A DNA stretch of 33,653 bases from assembly GCA_019120515.1 (NCBI GenBank), contig DWUY01000057.1, positions 1 through 33,653 on the forward strand, read 5' to 3'. Position numbers and translations under genes: made by a program. Shown one piece after another: positions 17,503 to 27,362 of this stretch (its first letter is position 1; each line of letters opens with the position of its first letter). The DNA is from Candidatus Blautia avicola. Lineage in GTDB: Bacteria; Bacillota; Clostridia; Lachnospirales; Lachnospiraceae. Below the pieces are notes generated by a model. That model was not told the DNA's origin. It did not search any database and worked only from the letters and a program-made list of their open reading frames with translations.

Positions 17503-18159
17503 TTATTTCCCGTTTTTCTTTCTTTGATGAAGTTTCTTATATTCTGTACAGTATTCTGTCAGAAAACACTCTTCGCATTTTGGAGATCTGGCAAAGCAGA
17601 TCTGACGGCCAAAAGTGATGATCTGGATGTTGTACAGGATCCAGTGATCCTTTGGCAGCACCTTCATCAGATCCAGTTCGATCTTCTCCGGATCGGTTTC
17701 TTTTGTAAGACCCAGCCGTCTGGAAATCCTTTTTACATGGGTATCTACTACTACGCTGGGTTCACGAAAAATATTCCCCCGGATCACATTGGCGGTTTTT
17801 CTTCCCACTCCGGGAAGGCTTACCAGATCCTCCAGGCTTTGGGGGACTTTCCCGCCGAATTCCAGGCAGATCTTTCTGGCGCAGCCGATGATATTTTTCG
17901 CCTTGTTGTGATAAAACCCTGTGGGCTTGATATCCTGCTCCAGTTCTTCCAGATCCGCTTTGGCAAAAGCCTCCATATCCGGATATTTCTTAAACAGATC
18001 CTTGGTCACCACATTTACCCTGGCGTCGGTGCACTGGGCGCTGAGCATAGTAGCCACCAGAAGCTGCTCCGGAGTCTCATAATTCAGATAGCATTTATAT
18101 TCCCTGGTATAAACCTGGTCCAGTTTTTCCAGGATCTCTTTTGTTCTTTTTGAAGCCAT
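17503..18159 (-). CDS. nth: Endonuclease III
   Basis: HhH motif LPGVGRKTANVIRGN, VVDTHVKRISRRLGL, C-terminal 4Fe-4S CFARSPKCEECFLTEYC. Confidence 0.95.
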   Translation of the reverse strand: MASKRTKEILEKLDQVYTREYKCYLNYETPEQLLVATMLSAQCTDARVNVVTKDLFKKYPDMEAFAKADLEELEQDIKPTGFYHNKAKNIIGCARKICLEFGGKVPQSLEDLVSLPGVGRKTANVIRGNIFREPSVVVDTHVKRISRRLGLTKETDPEKIELDLMKVLPKDHWILYNIQIITFGRQICFARSPKCEECFLTEYCTEYKKLHQRKKNGK

Positions 18160-18212
18160 TTTTCACCTGCTTTCTAAAACAGCCCTGTTTTCTGCTCTGC
18201 TTTTTCTTTCTG

Positions 18213-19943
18213 CTAAAGGGTCACCAGACAGATCCGTCCGTCATTGGTAAGGGGATCCCGTTTCTGATAATCAAACAGCACCGGATAATCCCCCTGTTCC
18301 TTCTTTCCTTCCAGCACATTCCAGGCAAAGATCTCCAGATGCGTCATCTTTTCCATCTGCCTGGAAGTAAATTTCTCATATCCTGTAAGATACCGGGGAT
18401 TTTCTTTTTCCCTTTCATAAAAAGCCTGGATCTGCTCTTTATAAGGCTCTCTGACGGCCGCCCAGGAAGGTCGGGTCTTCATATTCTCTCTGGCATAAAG
18501 GTCAAAGATCATCAGCGCCTTATAAAATTCCAGAGAATCCGTTCCTCTTTCTTCCAAGAATTCCAGAAGGATCTCATATCTGCGGATCCTGGAATGAGAC
18601 AAGGTGTCGTAACCTTTCTCCTCATAAAAAGCTCCCAAAGCCTCGTAAAAAGTAAATGCATCCGAAAATTCCCTTACCACAGCTTTCACAGTATGGGAAA
18701 ACTGGCCGCTGTTATAATAGATCTCTACCATTTCCTCTACACTTTTCAGCCGGATAATATCCCCGTAGGAAAGCCAGCGGGTCTTCAAAACCTCATAGGG
18801 TTCTTTATCTTTATACAGGCAGCCGTAATCCCCCGCTTTCTCATGCATATAGGATCCCTTCAGCACTTTCAGGAAACCCAGCTGGAGCTGCTGGGGCGCC
18901 AGATCATATACCTGGTTAAAAGACCTGGCAAAACTGGTGTAATCCTCCCAGGGAAGACCTGCGATCAGATCCAGGTGCTGGTGGATATTCCCACCCTCAT
19001 GAACAGCCTGGACTTTGGCCGCGATCTTCTCAAAAGAAGCATATCTGCGGATCTCTTTCAGAGTCTTCTCGTTCGTAGACTGAACGCCGATCTCCAGCTG
19101 GATCAGCCCCGGCCGCATAGTCCGGATCAAAGCCATCTCCTTTTCTGTGAGAAGATCTGCGCCGATCTCAAAATGAAAGTTGGTCACTCCATTATCATGG
19201 TCCCGGATATACTGCCAGATTTCAAGAGCATGGCGCTCCCGGCAGTTGAAAGTTCTGTCCACAAATTTCACCTGAGGAACTTTTGCCTCCAGAAAAATCT
19301 TCAGTTCCTTTTTCACCAGATCCAGGCTTTTAAAACGGAGTTTTTTATCTACCGAGGACAGGCAATAGCTGCAGGAAAAAGGACAGCCTCTGCTGCTCTC
19401 GTAATAAAGGATCTTATGAGAAAAGGAAGAAAGATCCTCATAAGGGAATACCAGCCGATCCATATCCAGGACTTCCGGAAAGCCGGAATTTACGGTTCCC
19501 TCTTTTCCCCGGAAACATATCCCGGGAATCTTGTACAATCCCTCTTCCTCTTTTTTGTTTACATAATATTCCGCCAGTTTCCGGAAGGTCTCCTCTCCTT
19601 CCCCAAGCATAACGCCGAAGACTTCCGGCGTTTCCTCAAGAAAATTTTCCGGATCGTAAGATATCTCCGGACCTCCTGCCCAGATGACGGTATCCGGCAG
19701 GATCTTATGGATATCCCGGATCAGTTCTTTTACATAAGAAATGTTCCAGATATAACAGGAAAAACACAGAACCTCTGGGGCCCTGTGGTATATGTCTTTC
19801 AATATCTGATCTTTTTCCTGATTAATGGTATATTCTCTCAGAGAGATCCTCTGGGAGAATTCCCGGCAGTAAGCCCGAAGACTGTAGACTGCCAGGTTTG
19901 TATGAATATATTTTGCGTTTACTGCCGCAAGAAGAATATCCAT
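18213..19943 (-). CDS. B12-binding-domain radical SAM protein with C-terminal DUF4080-like region
   Basis: N-terminal B12-like fold (MDILLAAVNAKYIHTNLAVYSL), SSRGCPFSCSYCLSS radical SAM motif. Confidence 0.88.
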   Translation of the reverse strand: MDILLAAVNAKYIHTNLAVYSLRAYCREFSQRISLREYTINQEKDQILKDIYHRAPEVLCFSCYIWNISYVKELIRDIHKILPDTVIWAGGPEISYDPENFLEETPEVFGVMLGEGEETFRKLAEYYVNKKEEEGLYKIPGICFRGKEGTVNSGFPEVLDMDRLVFPYEDLSSFSHKILYYESSRGCPFSCSYCLSSVDKKLRFKSLDLVKKELKIFLEAKVPQVKFVDRTFNCRERHALEIWQYIRDHDNGVTNFHFEIGADLLTEKEMALIRTMRPGLIQLEIGVQSTNEKTLKEIRRYASFEKIAAKVQAVHEGGNIHQHLDLIAGLPWEDYTSFARSFNQVYDLAPQQLQLGFLKVLKGSYMHEKAGDYGCLYKDKEPYEVLKTRWLSYGDIIRLKSVEEMVEIYYNSGQFSHTVKAVVREFSDAFTFYEALGAFYEEKGYDTLSHSRIRRYEILLEFLEERGTDSLEFYKALMIFDLYARENMKTRPSWAAVREPYKEQIQAFYEREKENPRYLTGYEKFTSRQMEKMTHLEIFAWNVLEGKKEQGDYPVLFDYQKRDPLTNDGRICLVTL

Positions 19944-19964
19944 GTTTTTTCTCCTTTTGTTTAC

Positions 19965-21950
19965 TTAGAAAAGGCTTCCGATCTGGAATACCAGCACAGC
20001 CGCCACATAGGCTAAAAGCAGCTGGAACACCACCATTTTCAGTGTCCAGGAAGTAGAATGGGTCTCCTTCCTGATGGTGGCGAGAGTTGCCACACAGGGG
20101 GTATACAGCAGGCAGAACACCATCAGTGCATAGGCGTTCAGCGGTCCGAAGCCAATAGATCCCAGGGCGCTGGAAAGGGTTGCCATTCCTTCCGGTGAAC
20201 TGATATTATTCACGCCGTAAAGTACGGAGAAGCTGGAAATCACCACTTCTTTCGCGGAAAGTCCTGAGATCAGGGCCACCACGATCTGCCATGCGCCCAG
20301 TCCCGCCGGTACCAGCACCGGAGCCAGGACCTTACCGATCATAGCCCCAAAGCTTGTGGTCACATCACTGGTCATACCCTGGAAGTTATAGTTCAGGATA
20401 AACCAGATCACAATAGAAGCCACAAAGATCGTTGTCCCTGCTTTTGTCAGATAATCCTTTACTTTTTCCCATACATAGATCCGGATAGTCCTGGGATTCG
20501 GCACCTTATAATCCGGCAGTTCGATCAACAGAGGCACCTTGGTGTCTGTCTTCCAAACCTTGCCGATGATCAGAGCCAGCAAAATGGCCACGATCAGCCC
20601 CAGGGCATAGAGGGAAAAGGCTACGATCATTGCATATTTTCCAAAAAACACACTGGCAAACAGCACATAAATAGGAAGCCGTGCAGAGCAGGACATAAAT
20701 GGTGTAAGAAGAATGGTCTTCTTCCTGTCTTCCTCATTTTCCAGGGTCCTGGAAGCCATTACCGCCGGCACTGTACAGCCAAAGCCCAGCACCATAGGCA
20801 GGAATGCCTTACCGGAAAGGCCTACCTTTCCCATGATCCCGTCCATAACATAGGCCACTCTTGCCATATAGCCGCTGTCCTCCAGGAAAGCCAGGGCCAG
20901 GAACAGGATAAAGATATTGGGAAGGAAGGTCAGGATCCCTCCTACTCCGGACATGATACCGTCCACCACCAGTGAACAGACCCAATCAGAAGCGCCAATG
21001 GCTGTAAGCGCTGTTCTGGCCGCTTCAAAAGCCCAGTCCAGTCCGATCTCAAACCAGCCTTTAATAGCATCTCCCACTGTAAAAGTCAGGAAAAATACCA
21101 GCGCCATGATACACAAAAACACCGGAACTCCCGCCACCGGATGGGTCAGGATCCTATCCGCTTTCTCTGTCATAGACTGACGGTTTCCTTTATAGAATAC
21201 ACATTCCTCTATGATCTCTTCAATATAATTATATTTTTCATTAATGATCTGTTTTTCATAATTATTATCCGCGATATCCGAAATATCTACCGGCTGCTCT
21301 TCAATGATCTGTTCATCATTTTCCAGGATCTTGATACTGTGCCACCGGAGATTCTTGCTTTCCGGATACTGTTTCTGTATCCTGCTGCTGATCTCTTTGA
21401 TCTTTTCCTCGATCTCCGGAGAATATTCTACTACCGGATCCGCTGTCTGCTCTTCATAATGATGTTCTACCGCATGGAGAAGCACATCCAGACCGGTACG
21501 TTTTCTTGCGGAAACCGGTACCACAGGAATATTGCCCAGCAGCTCAGGAAGACGGTGAAGATCGATCTCCATACCTCTTTCTACCACAATATCCATCATA
21601 TTCAGCGCCACTACCACCGGTTTTCCCAGCTCCAGAAGCTGAAGGGTAAGGTACAGGTTCCGTTCCAGAGCAGAGGCGTCTACCACATCTACGATAATAT
21701 CTACTTCGTCCCCCAGGATCACCTTTCTGGAAACTTTCTCCTCCATGGAATAAGAAGTCAGGCTATAGATTCCCGGAAGGTCGATCAGCCGCATTTTTCT
21801 GCCTTTATATTCGGTCTCCCCTTCTTTTTTCTCTACTGTAACCCCCGGCCAGTTTGCCACCTTCAGATTTGCCCCCGTATAGGCGTTAAAAAGGGTAGTC
21901 TTGCCGCAGTTGGGGTTTCCTGCAAATCCTACACGTATCTCACTTTTCAT
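19965..21950 (-). CDS. feoB: Ferrous iron transport protein B
   Basis: GNPNCGKTTLFNAYTG, WPGVTVEKKEG, DLPGIYSLTSYS, multi-TM nucleoside-recognition-like GATE domains. Confidence 0.97.
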   Translation of the reverse strand: MKSEIRVGFAGNPNCGKTTLFNAYTGANLKVANWPGVTVEKKEGETEYKGRKMRLIDLPGIYSLTSYSMEEKVSRKVILGDEVDIIVDVVDASALERNLYLTLQLLELGKPVVVALNMMDIVVERGMEIDLHRLPELLGNIPVVPVSARKRTGLDVLLHAVEHHYEEQTADPVVEYSPEIEEKIKEISSRIQKQYPESKNLRWHSIKILENDEQIIEEQPVDISDIADNNYEKQIINEKYNYIEEIIEECVFYKGNRQSMTEKADRILTHPVAGVPVFLCIMALVFFLTFTVGDAIKGWFEIGLDWAFEAARTALTAIGASDWVCSLVVDGIMSGVGGILTFLPNIFILFLALAFLEDSGYMARVAYVMDGIMGKVGLSGKAFLPMVLGFGCTVPAVMASRTLENEEDRKKTILLTPFMSCSARLPIYVLFASVFFGKYAMIVAFSLYALGLIVAILLALIIGKVWKTDTKVPLLIELPDYKVPNPRTIRIYVWEKVKDYLTKAGTTIFVASIVIWFILNYNFQGMTSDVTTSFGAMIGKVLAPVLVPAGLGAWQIVVALISGLSAKEVVISSFSVLYGVNNISSPEGMATLSSALGSIGFGPLNAYALMVFCLLYTPCVATLATIRKETHSTSWTLKMVVFQLLLAYVAAVLVFQIGSLF

Positions 21951-22173
21951 CTGTCAGTTCCTCCACTTCTATCCCCTGGGCGATATCATTTCCAAGAGCC
22001 CAGCGGCTGCCCCGCACCTTGATAATAGTAGCTCCATTTCGTTTACGGTTCAGCACCCGGACTCTGGTCCCCTCCAGGATCCCAAGGGCCTCCAGACGGC
22101 GGAGGATCTTTTCCTCTTCCCGGACATCTGCCACCCGGAACTCTTTCTCAATAGGTGTCTCATTTAATTTCAT
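21940..22173 (-). CDS. feoA: FeoA-domain protein
   Basis: 77 aa, EEKILRRLEALGILEGTRVRVLNRKRNGATIIKVRGSRWALGNDIAQGIEV; overlaps feoB. Confidence 0.9.
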   Translation of the reverse strand: MKLNETPIEKEFRVADVREEEKILRRLEALGILEGTRVRVLNRKRNGATIIKVRGSRWALGNDIAQGIEVEELTDEK

Positions 22174-22204
22174 CCAGCCAACATCTCCTATCTTTTGTGT
22201 CCTT

Positions 22205-23572
22205 TTATCTGGTTACATTCCGCAGCCAGCGATAGCTCTTATATCTCCAGAGGGAGAAAGGAATCTTGATCACCTCGTCGCTGCACAGCAGGATATAGAC
22301 CCACGGCATGGGGATTCCTATGACAAAGGCTCCTACCGCCGCTCCCGCGATGGAGCAGAGCCACATAACTCCCACATCCAGAAAAAGCCCGAACCTGGTA
22401 TCTCCTCCTGCCCGGAGCACCCCTACTACAATGGTGCTGTTGAAAGACTGACCGATCACATAATAGGACATGATCACCATCATAGCAGACAGATAACTTT
22501 TGGCCAGAGGGGTCAGTTTCAGGAACAGAGGCAGCAAAGGCGAGATTGCCAGGATCACCACAGCTCCTCCGATGCCGCAGATAATAGAAAGCTTTACAAA
22601 ACGCTGTCCATACTCTCTGGCCAGTTCCTCTTTCTTCTCTCCGATAGCCTTGCCGATCATAATAGCTGTAGCACTGGAGATACCGAATCCAATGACCATG
22701 GAAAGCTGTCTGCACACCTGGGTTACAGAATGGGCCGCTACCGCAGCGCTTCCCAGATGTCCCACAATGGCAGAGATGGCCGCCATTCCCGCTCCCCAGG
22801 CAAACTCATTTAAGAGTACCGGAAAAGCATAGGTAAAGAAGTCTCTCCCCAAAGCCTTGTCTCTGACAAAGAAATCCCGGATATGGATCTTTACCACATC
22901 ATTCTTTTTCTGTGCGTAATACACTACTATGATAACCTCAATAGCCCTGGAAAGCAAGGTTCCAAGGGCGGCCCCTGCAGCGCCCATGGCAGGAGAGCCC
23001 AAGAGCCCGAAAATAAAGATGGAGTTTAAAATAATATTTGCACAAAGAGAAGCCCCGTAAACTACGGTAGCAATGACTACCCGCTCAATACTCCGGATAA
23101 TATTCAGGTATACATTCGTAAAAGCCGACAAAATGTAAGAAAATCCTACAATTTTCAGGTAAGAAACCCCTTCTGCAATGATCGCCGGATCTGAGGTAAA
23201 GATCAGCATGAGATACCGGGGAAAGAAAATCGCTCCCGCTGCAAATACGATACCTGCGGCGATAGAGATGCGGAAGGACATTCCCATTACTTTTTCTATG
23301 GTCCTGGTATCCTTCTTGCCCCAGTACTGGGCAGTCAGCACACAGGCTCCGGAAGTCAGCCCGAAAAACAGCAGGCTGAGGATAAAATATACCTGGTTAG
23401 CCAACGAAACGCCGGAAAGAGCCGTTTCCCCCACTCTTCCCAGCATGATCACGTCTGTGGAGGTTACTCCCACATTGATCAGATTCTGTACCGCCATAGG
23501 CATGACCAGACGAAATACGTCTTTATAAAATCTTCTGTCTTCTATACTCATGTTCTTTTTTATGAATGTCAT
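22205..23572 (-). CDS. MATE family efflux transporter
   Basis: 455 aa, multi-TM; MAVQNLINVGVTSTDVIMLGRVGETALSGVSLANQV. Confidence 0.93.
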   Translation of the reverse strand: MTFIKKNMSIEDRRFYKDVFRLVMPMAVQNLINVGVTSTDVIMLGRVGETALSGVSLANQVYFILSLLFFGLTSGACVLTAQYWGKKDTRTIEKVMGMSFRISIAAGIVFAAGAIFFPRYLMLIFTSDPAIIAEGVSYLKIVGFSYILSAFTNVYLNIIRSIERVVIATVVYGASLCANIILNSIFIFGLLGSPAMGAAGAALGTLLSRAIEVIIVVYYAQKKNDVVKIHIRDFFVRDKALGRDFFTYAFPVLLNEFAWGAGMAAISAIVGHLGSAAVAAHSVTQVCRQLSMVIGFGISSATAIMIGKAIGEKKEELAREYGQRFVKLSIICGIGGAVVILAISPLLPLFLKLTPLAKSYLSAMMVIMSYYVIGQSFNSTIVVGVLRAGGDTRFGLFLDVGVMWLCSIAGAAVGAFVIGIPMPWVYILLCSDEVIKIPFSLWRYKSYRWLRNVTR

Positions 23573-23590
23573 CTTAAGTTCTTTATATCC

Positions 23591-24424
23591 TTACAGTGTA
23601 ATCTCCCCGTCAAAGACTACCTCTGCCGGGCCGGTCATATACACCAGGTTCTCCTTTCTGTCCCAGAATATTTTCAGATCGCCTCCTAAGAGATGAACAG
23701 TTACTTCTTCATCTGTATAACCGTTGAGCACGCTGGCCACCGTCACTGCGCAGGCTCCTGTGCCGCAGGCCAGAGTCTCCCCGCTGCCTCTCTCCCAGAC
23801 ACGCATTTCCACCGTATGTCTGTCTATCACACGGACAAACTCCGTATTTACACTTTCCGGAAAAGCCTTGCTTTTTTCAAACCAGGGACCGATCTCCTCG
23901 ATCTTCAGATTTTTTACATCCTCCACATAAACTATCGCGTGAGGATTTCCCATGGAAACCGCCGTCACCTCATAGATTTCCTGATTTACGTTCAGAGGCT
24001 GGCTGATCACCGGGCTCTTGGGATAGATCATAGGGATCTTCTCTGTCTCCAGGATAGGGGATCCCATATTTACCCGGACTTCCTTCACCTTTCCATCTTT
24101 CACAGTCAGCTCCAGATATTTCACACCGCTTTTGGTGTCTACTGAGATACTGGTCTTATCCGTAAGCCCATAGTCATAGACATACTTGGCTACACAGCGG
24201 ATGCCATTGCCGCACATAGCTCCCTGGCTGCCGTCCGCATTATACATCTCCATCTCAAAGTCCGCTTTTTCTGATGGTTTGATCAGGATCAGGCCGTCGG
24301 ATCCGATACCGAAATGCCGGTCGCTGACCTTTACAGCCACTTCCGAAGGATTGTCTATTTTCTCTGTAAAACAGTTTACATAAACATAGTCATTCCCGAT
24401 TCCCTGCATCTTCGTAAACTTCAT
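23591..24424 (-). CDS. dapF: Diaminopimelate epimerase
   Basis: MKFTKMQGIGNDYVYVNCF, GAMCGNGIRCVAKYV, ETLACGTGACAV. Start at 24424 preferred over 24499 (GGGAGG ribosome-binding site upstream). Confidence 0.95.
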   Translation of the reverse strand: MKFTKMQGIGNDYVYVNCFTEKIDNPSEVAVKVSDRHFGIGSDGLILIKPSEKADFEMEMYNADGSQGAMCGNGIRCVAKYVYDYGLTDKTSISVDTKSGVKYLELTVKDGKVKEVRVNMGSPILETEKIPMIYPKSPVISQPLNVNQEIYEVTAVSMGNPHAIVYVEDVKNLKIEEIGPWFEKSKAFPESVNTEFVRVIDRHTVEMRVWERGSGETLACGTGACAVTVASVLNGYTDEEVTVHLLGGDLKIFWDRKENLVYMTGPAEVVFDGEITL

Positions 24425-24587
24425 ATTGATACCTCCCGTATTCTGAATTTTCCAAAGGAAAAGAGGGCCTCTTTTCTCTAAGATACCCTCTTCCTTCACT
24501 TTGCTTTATCATAGCAATCTGTATTTCATTTGTCAACGGGAGAACCGTCCTTTTCCGCTGTCTGCAGACAAGTTTCTCTGGAGATTA

Positions 24588-25541
24588 TCAGCAGGTAGCT
24601 CCGCCGGTCTCATGAAGTTTTGCTTCCAGGATCTCCTGTTTTCTTTCCAGGATATCATCTGAGAGAAGCTGTGCTTCCACATTTTCAAATCCCAGTCTCT
24701 CTACGGTCTCTGCAAAACGTTCGCCGGTCTTGCCCTGCTCTCTGTAAAGAAGGATGGCTTTTTCCACCAGCTTGATGACCTCTTCCTTAGAAGTAAAGAT
24801 CTTATTCAGAGTCTTGCCCATGGCGATCTTCTTGCCCCATCTTCCTCCGATATAAACCTTATAACCGTTGGTTCCGTCTTCAATAGCGTCGAAATGGCAG
24901 CTTCCGATACATCTTCCGCAGTTGATACATTTGTCTTTGTCGATTTCCATAAGGCCGTCTACAACTGATACAGCTCCCACCGGACAGGCTTTGACTACGC
25001 CGCATTTTTTACAGACGTTGCAAAGATCTTCATCATAATTGGGGATCATCTGTCCGATAATACCCAGGTCATTTAAGTTGGGCTTTACACAGTTATTTGG
25101 ACATCCGCCAACGGCGATCTTAAATTTGTGAGGCAGCTTTACTCCGTGATACCCTACATAAAACTTCTCATGGATCTCTTCAGAAAGAGCAAAGGTATCG
25201 ATCAGTCCATACTGGCAGGTAGTTCCTTTACAGGAAACTACAGGACGGACCTTGGAGCCGGTTCCGCCGGTGTCCAGTCCCGCCTCCTGGATAAAGGCCC
25301 GGAATTCATCGATCTTCTCATAAGGGATCCCCTGAACTTCCACAGTAAGACGTGTGGTATATGTAACATTTCCGTTTCCGAATTTCTTTGCAGCCTCTCC
25401 GATGGCGATCTGCTGATCAGCGGTGATTTTTCCGTTTCTGGTCACGATCCTTCCGGAAAAATTATCGGTGCCTTTGTTGCTGAGAAAGCCCAGCGCTTTC
25501 ACTCTCTTTTCATCTTCTTTGCTTACGGTAAGTGTTGCCAT
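24588..25541 (-). CDS. Small nitrite/sulfite reductase-like protein with two 4Fe-4S ferredoxin motifs
   Basis: Ferredoxin-like half domain, SCKGTTCQYGLIDT and GGCPNNCVKP (siroheme/4Fe-4S type), then CNVCKKCGVVKACP and CINCGRCIGSCHF. Start set at 25541 (MATLTVSKEDEKR) with a GGAGG ribosome-binding site. Confidence 0.85.
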   Translation of the reverse strand: MATLTVSKEDEKRVKALGFLSNKGTDNFSGRIVTRNGKITADQQIAIGEAAKKFGNGNVTYTTRLTVEVQGIPYEKIDEFRAFIQEAGLDTGGTGSKVRPVVSCKGTTCQYGLIDTFALSEEIHEKFYVGYHGVKLPHKFKIAVGGCPNNCVKPNLNDLGIIGQMIPNYDEDLCNVCKKCGVVKACPVGAVSVVDGLMEIDKDKCINCGRCIGSCHFDAIEDGTNGYKVYIGGRWGKKIAMGKTLNKIFTSKEEVIKLVEKAILLYREQGKTGERFAETVERLGFENVEAQLLSDDILERKQEILEAKLHETGGATC

Positions 25542-25581
25542 AAAAATTTCCTCCTGTATTCTTTTTTGATACTTCTCTTCT

Positions 25582-27225
25582 TTACTCTTCTGTAGACAGC
25601 TCTGTGCCGTTAAACGTAGTTCCGCCCTCCAGGACTTTGGTGTTGGTATAACCATAATATTTCAGACGGTTCTGAAGGAGATAAGCCCGTTTTCCTTTGG
25701 TGCATACCAGAAGGAGTTTTTCCTCTTTGTCATGTCCAGGAAGCTCTCCCTCTACCTCTGCAGGATTGATAAACTCTGCTCCTTCGATAGCAGGAGCCAG
25801 ACCTGCATCCAGAATGGTGTAGCCTGCTGCCTTTCCTTCCTGGAATTGTGCGGGAGTAAAGGAATCCAGCTTACCCTCCATCTTGTTGATCAGAACATTG
25901 ATGGTATGGTCAAAGGGATGAATGGCCGTAGAGAATGGAGGCGCATAGGCAAAATCCAGATCTCTCAGCTGATATACGGTAGCCTTCAGACTGATGGCCG
26001 TCACGGCAATATCTACCATCTTATCTACCGCGCCTTTTCCCAGGACCTGGATACCCAGGAATTCTCCTGTAGTCTTATCTGCGATCATCTTCACGATAAA
26101 GTTTCCTGCGCCGGGATAATAATGGGCTTTGTCATCCACCACGGTAGTCACGGTGATCACATCATGGCCTTCTGCCCTGGCTGCTTCTTCGTTAAGACCG
26201 GTACGGCCTGCATTCAGTCCCGGAAGCTTTACTACGCCTGTTCCCAGGACTCCCGGATAAGCCAGATCCGCCCCTGCCAGGTTCTGTGCAGCGATCCTTC
26301 CCTCGATATTCGCAGAAGATCCCATAGGAGACCAGGCTCTCTTGCCTGTCATCCGGTTGGTGACCATTGCGCAGTCTCCAAGAGCATAGATATCCGGATC
26401 GTTCGTCCGCAGATGATCGTCTACTAAAACGGTATGGTTCGGTGCCAGCTCCAGGCCTGTTCCCTCCAGGAATCCTGTGTTGGCACGGATTCCCAGAGAC
26501 ATGATCAGGGCATCCGCCTTAATGGCTCTGCGGGAAGTCTTTACCTTTTCCACAGACTCTGTGCCTTCCACGCCTTCCAATCTTGTGTTGGTCATAGCCA
26601 TGATGCCGTTGTCTACCAGATAATCCTCCACATAACCTGCCATTTCCGGATCAAATCCCGGCATGATATGAGGCGCCATATCAATGACCGTGGTACGAAT
26701 TCCTCTGCTCATAAGGTTTTCTGCAACTTCCAGACCGATAAATCCGCCGCCGGCGATCACTGCCCGTTTGATCCCGCCAGCCTCCACAGCTTTTCTCAGG
26801 TCTTCCGCATCCTGAGGGGTACGCATAAAGAAGATATTTTTCAGGTCTTTTCCTTCAATAGGAGGGGCAATGGGAGAAGCTCCTGTTGCAATGACCAGCT
26901 TGTCATAAGCATACTCCTGTGTTTCCCCTGTTTTAACATCCCTGGCTGTTACCTTTTTCCCCTCTCTGTCAAGAGCTGTAACTTCTATACCGGTCTTCAC
27001 CTCGGCGCCGGTAAGCTTTCCGAAAGCCTGGGGAGTATTTACAATAAGCTGGCTCCTCTCATGGATCACATCTCCTACATAATAAGGAAGTCCGCATCCT
27101 GCATAAGAAATATCTTCACTTTTTGTCAGGATCAGGACTTCTGTTCCCCTGTCTTCTCTTTTTAATTTTGCAGCTACTTTTGTACCAGCTGCCACACCTC
27201 CGATAATAAGAACTTTCATGATCAT
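25582..27225 (-). CDS. FAD-dependent CoA-disulfide reductase/NADH oxidase-like protein with C-terminal rhodanese-like domain
   Basis: VLIIGGVAAGTKVAAKLKRED, SYAGCGLPYYVGD, IYALGDCAMV, C-terminal KLLLVCTKGKRAYLLQNRLKYYGYTNTKVLEGGTT. Confidence 0.87.
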   Translation of the reverse strand: MIMKVLIIGGVAAGTKVAAKLKREDRGTEVLILTKSEDISYAGCGLPYYVGDVIHERSQLIVNTPQAFGKLTGAEVKTGIEVTALDREGKKVTARDVKTGETQEYAYDKLVIATGASPIAPPIEGKDLKNIFFMRTPQDAEDLRKAVEAGGIKRAVIAGGGFIGLEVAENLMSRGIRTTVIDMAPHIMPGFDPEMAGYVEDYLVDNGIMAMTNTRLEGVEGTESVEKVKTSRRAIKADALIMSLGIRANTGFLEGTGLELAPNHTVLVDDHLRTNDPDIYALGDCAMVTNRMTGKRAWSPMGSSANIEGRIAAQNLAGADLAYPGVLGTGVVKLPGLNAGRTGLNEEAARAEGHDVITVTTVVDDKAHYYPGAGNFIVKMIADKTTGEFLGIQVLGKGAVDKMVDIAVTAISLKATVYQLRDLDFAYAPPFSTAIHPFDHTINVLINKMEGKLDSFTPAQFQEGKAAGYTILDAGLAPAIEGAEFINPAEVEGELPGHDKEEKLLLVCTKGKRAYLLQNRLKYYGYTNTKVLEGGTTFNGTELSTEE

Positions 27226-27362
27226 TCTCCTCTTTTCTTCTGTTCTGCCTTATGGGCATTTTCTCGGTTGTCTTTATTATAACACTTGCAATAGTATAAG
27301 AAAAGAAATATAATTTTATATAACTCATAGGTAATTCTTATAAACAATACAGGAGAATTTTT

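Noticed and set aside
18141-20015. 624 aa + strand ORF opposite the radical SAM gene
   Set aside because: The - strand product has clear radical SAM motifs; the antisense frame shows no recognisable domain and is an open-frame shadow.
24449-24510. GAAAAGAG/CTCTTTTC hairpin upstream of dapF, considered as an attenuator or terminator
   Set aside because: Loop is only about 3 nt and no clear U-run follows on either strand; insufficient to call.
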